From: Paludibacter sp.
GTDB lineage: Bacteria; Bacteroidota; Bacteroidia; Bacteroidales; Paludibacteraceae
NCBI GenBank assembly: GCA_031284665.1
Contig: JAITXR010000256.1
Span: forward strand, 1 to 9,064
DNA length: 9,064 nt
Direction: 5' to 3'
Program-made: the position numbers and the translations under genes
Notes under the pieces: generated by a model
The model's input: only the letters and a program-made list of their open reading frames with translations
Database searches by the model: none
Told to the model about the DNA's origin: nothing
Shown here: in pieces, positions 6,627-9,064 of the stretch
Position numbering within the stretch: the first letter of the stretch is position 1
How the letters are laid out: the number at the start of each line of letters is the position of its first letter

Positions 6627-7931
6627 ATGAAAAAATTTATTATCGCCGTCATTATTGTTCACATTGCAGGCTTTGCAATGGCACAAAAACTTATGACGCT
6701 CGAAGAATGTATCACTATTGCGTTAGACAACAACTTGAATGTAAAGCAGTTGTCAAATACTGACCAATCGCGGCAAATTGCATACAATCAGGCACGTAAC
6801 GCCTTGCTGCCAAACCTGTCGGCATCGGCGCAACAAAGTTTGACACTCGGTCGCTCGCTCGACGAGAACAACAGTTATCGCAGTGCCAATTCCACAAGCA
6901 CCTCGTTTGGGATTTCGAGTTCGATAACTATTTTCGACGGACTGCGGATGAAATACAATATAGATGCTACACGTGCCGAAAAAAAAGCGTCGGAATCGGA
7001 TTTATCTAAAATAAAATCGGATATTGCAATGAGTGTTTCCACTGCATATCTCAACGCCCTGATGAACAAAGAATTACTGCAAACATCGCGCGAACAGTTA
7101 ACTTTAACTCAACAAAATATCGAACAGCGACGAAAATTAGTCGAAACAGGCAGAATGGTTGAGGGCGAACTTTACGAATTTATATCGCAGGAAGCCCGCG
7201 AAGAACTTGCATTAGTGGAAGCCGAAAATGCCCTCAAACTGTCGTTGCTCGACTTGGCGCAAATAATGGAAATCCCCGATTTTGAAACAATTGATGTCAG
7301 TTTGCCGGAAACGCTTTACGACGAATCGATAATCCTGCAATCGGCAAGCGCAATCTACGAACAGGCATTGGACAAACGCCCCGAAATACGCAGTGCCGAA
7401 TTTCGCGTACAGGCAAGCGAAAAATCGGTGTCGATGGCAAAATCGGGCTATTACCCTTCGCTCTCGCTCGGTGCATCGCTGGGGACAAATTACTACAACC
7501 TACAAAAAATTCCCGCTGCACCCTTCGACCAGCAATTACAAAATCACTTAAATGCCAACATTGGATTAAATTTGAGCATCCCAATTTTCAATCGTTTTGA
7601 AACACAAAGCGGAGTGAAGAATGCCAATTTGCAAGCCCGAAATGCCCGCCTTACGCTCGATCAGGAAAAACTAAATTTGCAAAAAAACATTCAACAGGCT
7701 TATGGAAATGCCACAACGTCAAAAAGCAGATGGCAAGCCGCCGAAAAAGCCGAACGCGCAGCACAAGAATCATTTCGTTTTACGCAGCAAAAATGTGATG
7801 CCGGACGCGCCACTCAATTTGAACTTTTTCAGGCAAAAAACAACCTTACAAAAGCACAATCGGAAAACACTCGCGCAAAATACGAATTTGCCTTCCGATT
7901 GAAAATTTTGGAATTATATATTGGGAGATAA
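6627..7931 (+). CDS. TolC-family outer-membrane efflux protein
   Basis: A 434-residue protein with a clean signal peptide, M-K-K-F-I-I-A-V-I-I-V-H-I-A-G-F-A-M-A, probably cut between Ala19 and Gln20. It shows the two-repeat structure of outer-membrane efflux proteins. The first repeat is at about 22-215, starting M-T-L-E-E-C-I-T-I-A-L-D-N-N-L with the following R-N-A-L-L-P-N-L-S segment. The second is at about 232-432, with R-P-E-I-R-S-A-E and the A-K-S-G-Y-Y-P-S-L-S-L segment. Each repeat contributes beta-strands to the outer-membrane barrel and long helices (about 110-210 and 325-430) to the periplasmic tunnel. Trimer formation is known for the family. It completes the tripartite exporter with the two upstream genes. 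The start follows AACCCG with no Shine-Dalgarno. Codon use is typical of the left part of the window: by my count only 3 of 24 arginines use AGA or AGG. Confidence 0.95.
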   Translation: MKKFIIAVIIVHIAGFAMAQKLMTLEECITIALDNNLNVKQLSNTDQSRQIAYNQARNALLPNLSASAQQSLTLGRSLDENNSYRSANSTSTSFGISSSITIFDGLRMKYNIDATRAEKKASESDLSKIKSDIAMSVSTAYLNALMNKELLQTSREQLTLTQQNIEQRRKLVETGRMVEGELYEFISQEAREELALVEAENALKLSLLDLAQIMEIPDFETIDVSLPETLYDESIILQSASAIYEQALDKRPEIRSAEFRVQASEKSVSMAKSGYYPSLSLGASLGTNYYNLQKIPAAPFDQQLQNHLNANIGLNLSIPIFNRFETQSGVKNANLQARNARLTLDQEKLNLQKNIQQAYGNATTSKSRWQAAEKAERAAQESFRFTQQKCDAGRATQFELFQAKNNLTKAQSENTRAKYEFAFRLKILELYIGR

Positions 7932-7935
7932 ACAT

Positions 7936-7988
7936 GAAATGTAGGAATTTAGAAATGTAGGAATTTAGAAATGTAGGAATGTAGGAAT
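7936..7988 (+). repeat. 16-bp tandem repeat GAAATGTAGGAATTTA
   Basis: Two perfect units (7936-7951 and 7952-7967) are followed by a shortened unit, GAAATGTAGGAAT (7968-7980), and a further GTAGGAAT (7981-7988). The array begins 4 bp after the TolC-family stop. It marks the point where base composition changes toward the AT-rich right end. No inverted repeats or target-site duplications were seen that would make it an insertion element. Confidence 0.9.
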
Positions 7989-8061
7989 GATGCCGTTTCT
8001 ACCAATATTAGGATGAAGACAATAGATAAAAACATTAAGTATTCATAAAATAGAAATAAAT

Positions 8062-8907
8062 ATGAAATCATCTATATATTATATTACATTATTATTACTT
8101 ATCGTCATTGCAACACTTTTTACAAGTTGCAGGCATTATTCGGAACAAACTAAACAATTAATGCAAAGGTTTGCGGATAAAACTATGGTAGGAACTAATA
8201 ATACTCGTGATAAACAACAAATAGCAGATTGTTTTATCAAGAATGTAGAATATTTTAGATTATACCACAAATATGGTTGGCAGATTTATGCAAACAGTCC
8301 TGATAGTGTAAAACAAAGATATAACGATTATTACAGTAAATATCCGGGTGCAGATTTAGACCACGCTAATTTCTTTGAACCGTATGCAACAAGATACAGT
8401 TTAGCAGAAGATAAGTATGTATCGTCCCCTTTGCCAACTGATGAGCAACTTACGGTAATCACGGATAGCATACTATATAGTAAAGACAGTTTGCTTTGTT
8501 TTGCCTTTCTAATAATTGAAGGTAAATATAGTTCAATTGAAGGCATTGAAAATACAATGGTTGCAGGTAGAGAATATGATGCTAAAGCAACTATCGGATA
8601 CCGAAAGGACATTGAAAAACCGTTTGATATTTACCCTGTAACGAAATTTAACATAGTAGGTTTTGAAAGTTATGCGGCGGCAGCTCTTTATTTGGAGGAT
8701 TGGTACTTTACTTGGTTAAAAAAAAGTGGTGGTAGTGGAGGTATTTATGCAGAAAAAAAATTTCTACATAATGTTGGCGAGGAGGGCTTTTTTGAGCAAA
8801 CGCCTTATTTTCAAAAGCACAAAAGCGGATTGTATAATTTTCAAATGTACACTGATATGGTTAAAGATTATCCTTATCAGTATTTAACTTGTACTACTGC
8901 CCCATAA
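8062..8907 (+). CDS. Putative lipoprotein of unknown function
   Basis: I do not recognise this 281-residue protein. The N-terminus has a basic start (M-K-S-S), a hydrophobic stretch at about 6-19 and L-F-T-S-C with Cys23, which fits a somewhat relaxed lipobox for signal peptidase II. After the cysteine comes R-H-Y-S-E rather than the acidic run that marks surface export in Bacteroides, so a periplasm-facing location is the simpler guess. The body is rich in Tyr and charged residues, with only two further cysteines in the central region and one near the C-terminus. It has no second membrane segment and a small S-G-G-S-G-G turn at 222-227. No catalytic motif is evident. The gene starts 130 bp after the TolC-family stop, behind an A-rich leader. 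Six of eight arginines use AGA or AGG, unlike the upstream genes. It could be an accessory or transferred gene; the reading frame itself is convincing. Confidence 0.75.
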   Translation: MKSSIYYITLLLLIVIATLFTSCRHYSEQTKQLMQRFADKTMVGTNNTRDKQQIADCFIKNVEYFRLYHKYGWQIYANSPDSVKQRYNDYYSKYPGADLDHANFFEPYATRYSLAEDKYVSSPLPTDEQLTVITDSILYSKDSLLCFAFLIIEGKYSSIEGIENTMVAGREYDAKATIGYRKDIEKPFDIYPVTKFNIVGFESYAAAALYLEDWYFTWLKKSGGSGGIYAEKKFLHNVGEEGFFEQTPYFQKHKSGLYNFQMYTDMVKDYPYQYLTCTTAP

Positions 8908-8948
8908 TGCGCAAGTGTATAATAATGTGTATAATGAAAACAATCAGA

Positions 8949-8960
8949 AATTTATAAATT
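8949..8960. promoter_or_regulatory. 12-bp perfect palindrome AATTTATAAATT
   Basis: The sequence equals its own reverse complement over 12 bp and lies 62 bp before the last ATG. It could be an operator half-site pair, but palindromes of only A and T are expected fairly often in DNA this AT-rich. Weak evidence. Confidence 0.2.
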
Positions 8961-9008
8961 CGTGGCAGTAGAAAAAATGGGAAATATATTAAGAATACAT
9001 TGGTAAAG

Positions 9009-9015
9009 AAAGGAG
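9009..9015 (+). promoter_or_regulatory. Strong Shine-Dalgarno AAAGGAG before the last start codon
   Basis: AAAGGAG lies 7 bp before the ATG at 9023, an ideal spacing for pairing with the 16S rRNA tail. It decides the start of the truncated last gene. It stands out because no other gene in the window has a recognisable Shine-Dalgarno, in line with the known weak use of this signal in Bacteroidota. Confidence 0.8.
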
Positions 9016-9022
9016 TACTTGT

Positions 9023-9064
9023 ATGAAAAAAATGTTACTTTTAAGTTATTGTGTTTTGCTAATT
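9023..9064 (+). CDS. Start of an exported protein, truncated by the window end
   Basis: Only 14 codons are visible: M-K-K-M-L-L-L-S-Y-C-V-L-L-I. Two lysines followed by a hydrophobic run are typical of a signal peptide or lipoprotein leader, and the Shine-Dalgarno at 9009-9015 supports this ATG. It is 115 bp after the lipoprotein gene on the same strand, so it may belong with it. The family cannot be told. Confidence 0.6.
   Translation, partial: MKKMLLLSYCVLLI

Noticed and set aside
7936..7988. CRISPR-like array
   Set aside because: The repeats are short and head to tail without spacers; no cas gene is present.
8915..8935. Two GTGTATAAT words as sigma-70-like -10 boxes
   Set aside because: No -35 element lies at 16-18 bp, and Bacteroidota use a different promoter consensus; TATAAT is common in such AT-rich DNA.

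Overview
The window looks like chromosomal DNA from a member of the Bacteroidota, most likely Bacteroidales. The evidence is indirect. The S41 protease carries a C-terminal region typical of that phylum. The permease begins with an F-D-I-D-R-W-Q-E-I-W leader seen in Bacteroidetes MacB-type permeases. Most genes lack a Shine-Dalgarno sequence and start after A-rich leaders. The gaps are AT-rich and full of short degenerate tandem repeats. No gene here fixes the genus.

Every gene lies on the + strand. Left part (2-3502): a nearly complete secreted DUF1080 / 3-keto-disaccharide hydrolase-like protein, a membrane-anchored S41 C-terminal processing protease with an intact Ser/Lys site, and an M16 zinc peptidase starting 2 bp after the protease stop. 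The 40-bp and 2-bp gaps suggest one transcript. Middle gap (3503-4003): about 500 bp with no credible gene, containing tandem repeats and one candidate Bacteroidetes-type promoter.

Centre (4004-7931): a MacB/FtsX-type ABC permease, a membrane fusion protein and a TolC-family outer-membrane factor. Together these span inner membrane, periplasm and outer membrane, as expected for a tripartite ABC efflux pump. No ATP-binding subunit is fused to the permease or encoded nearby, so the ATPase must come from elsewhere. A 12-bp word, ACTACTAATTTG (17 bp identical in two copies), precedes each of the three efflux genes by 50-75 bp and was not seen before the other genes.

Right part (8062-9064): an unrecognised lipoprotein of 281 residues, then the first 14 codons of another exported protein. 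This part is clearly more AT-rich, prefers AGA/AGG for arginine, and its last gene has a strong Shine-Dalgarno sequence. It may be accessory or recently acquired DNA.

I see no tRNA, rRNA, CRISPR array, insertion sequence or integrase. I found no convincing new multi-gene defence or mobile system. The most unusual signals are the shared motif ahead of the efflux genes, the repeat-rich spacers, and the compositional break near 7932.
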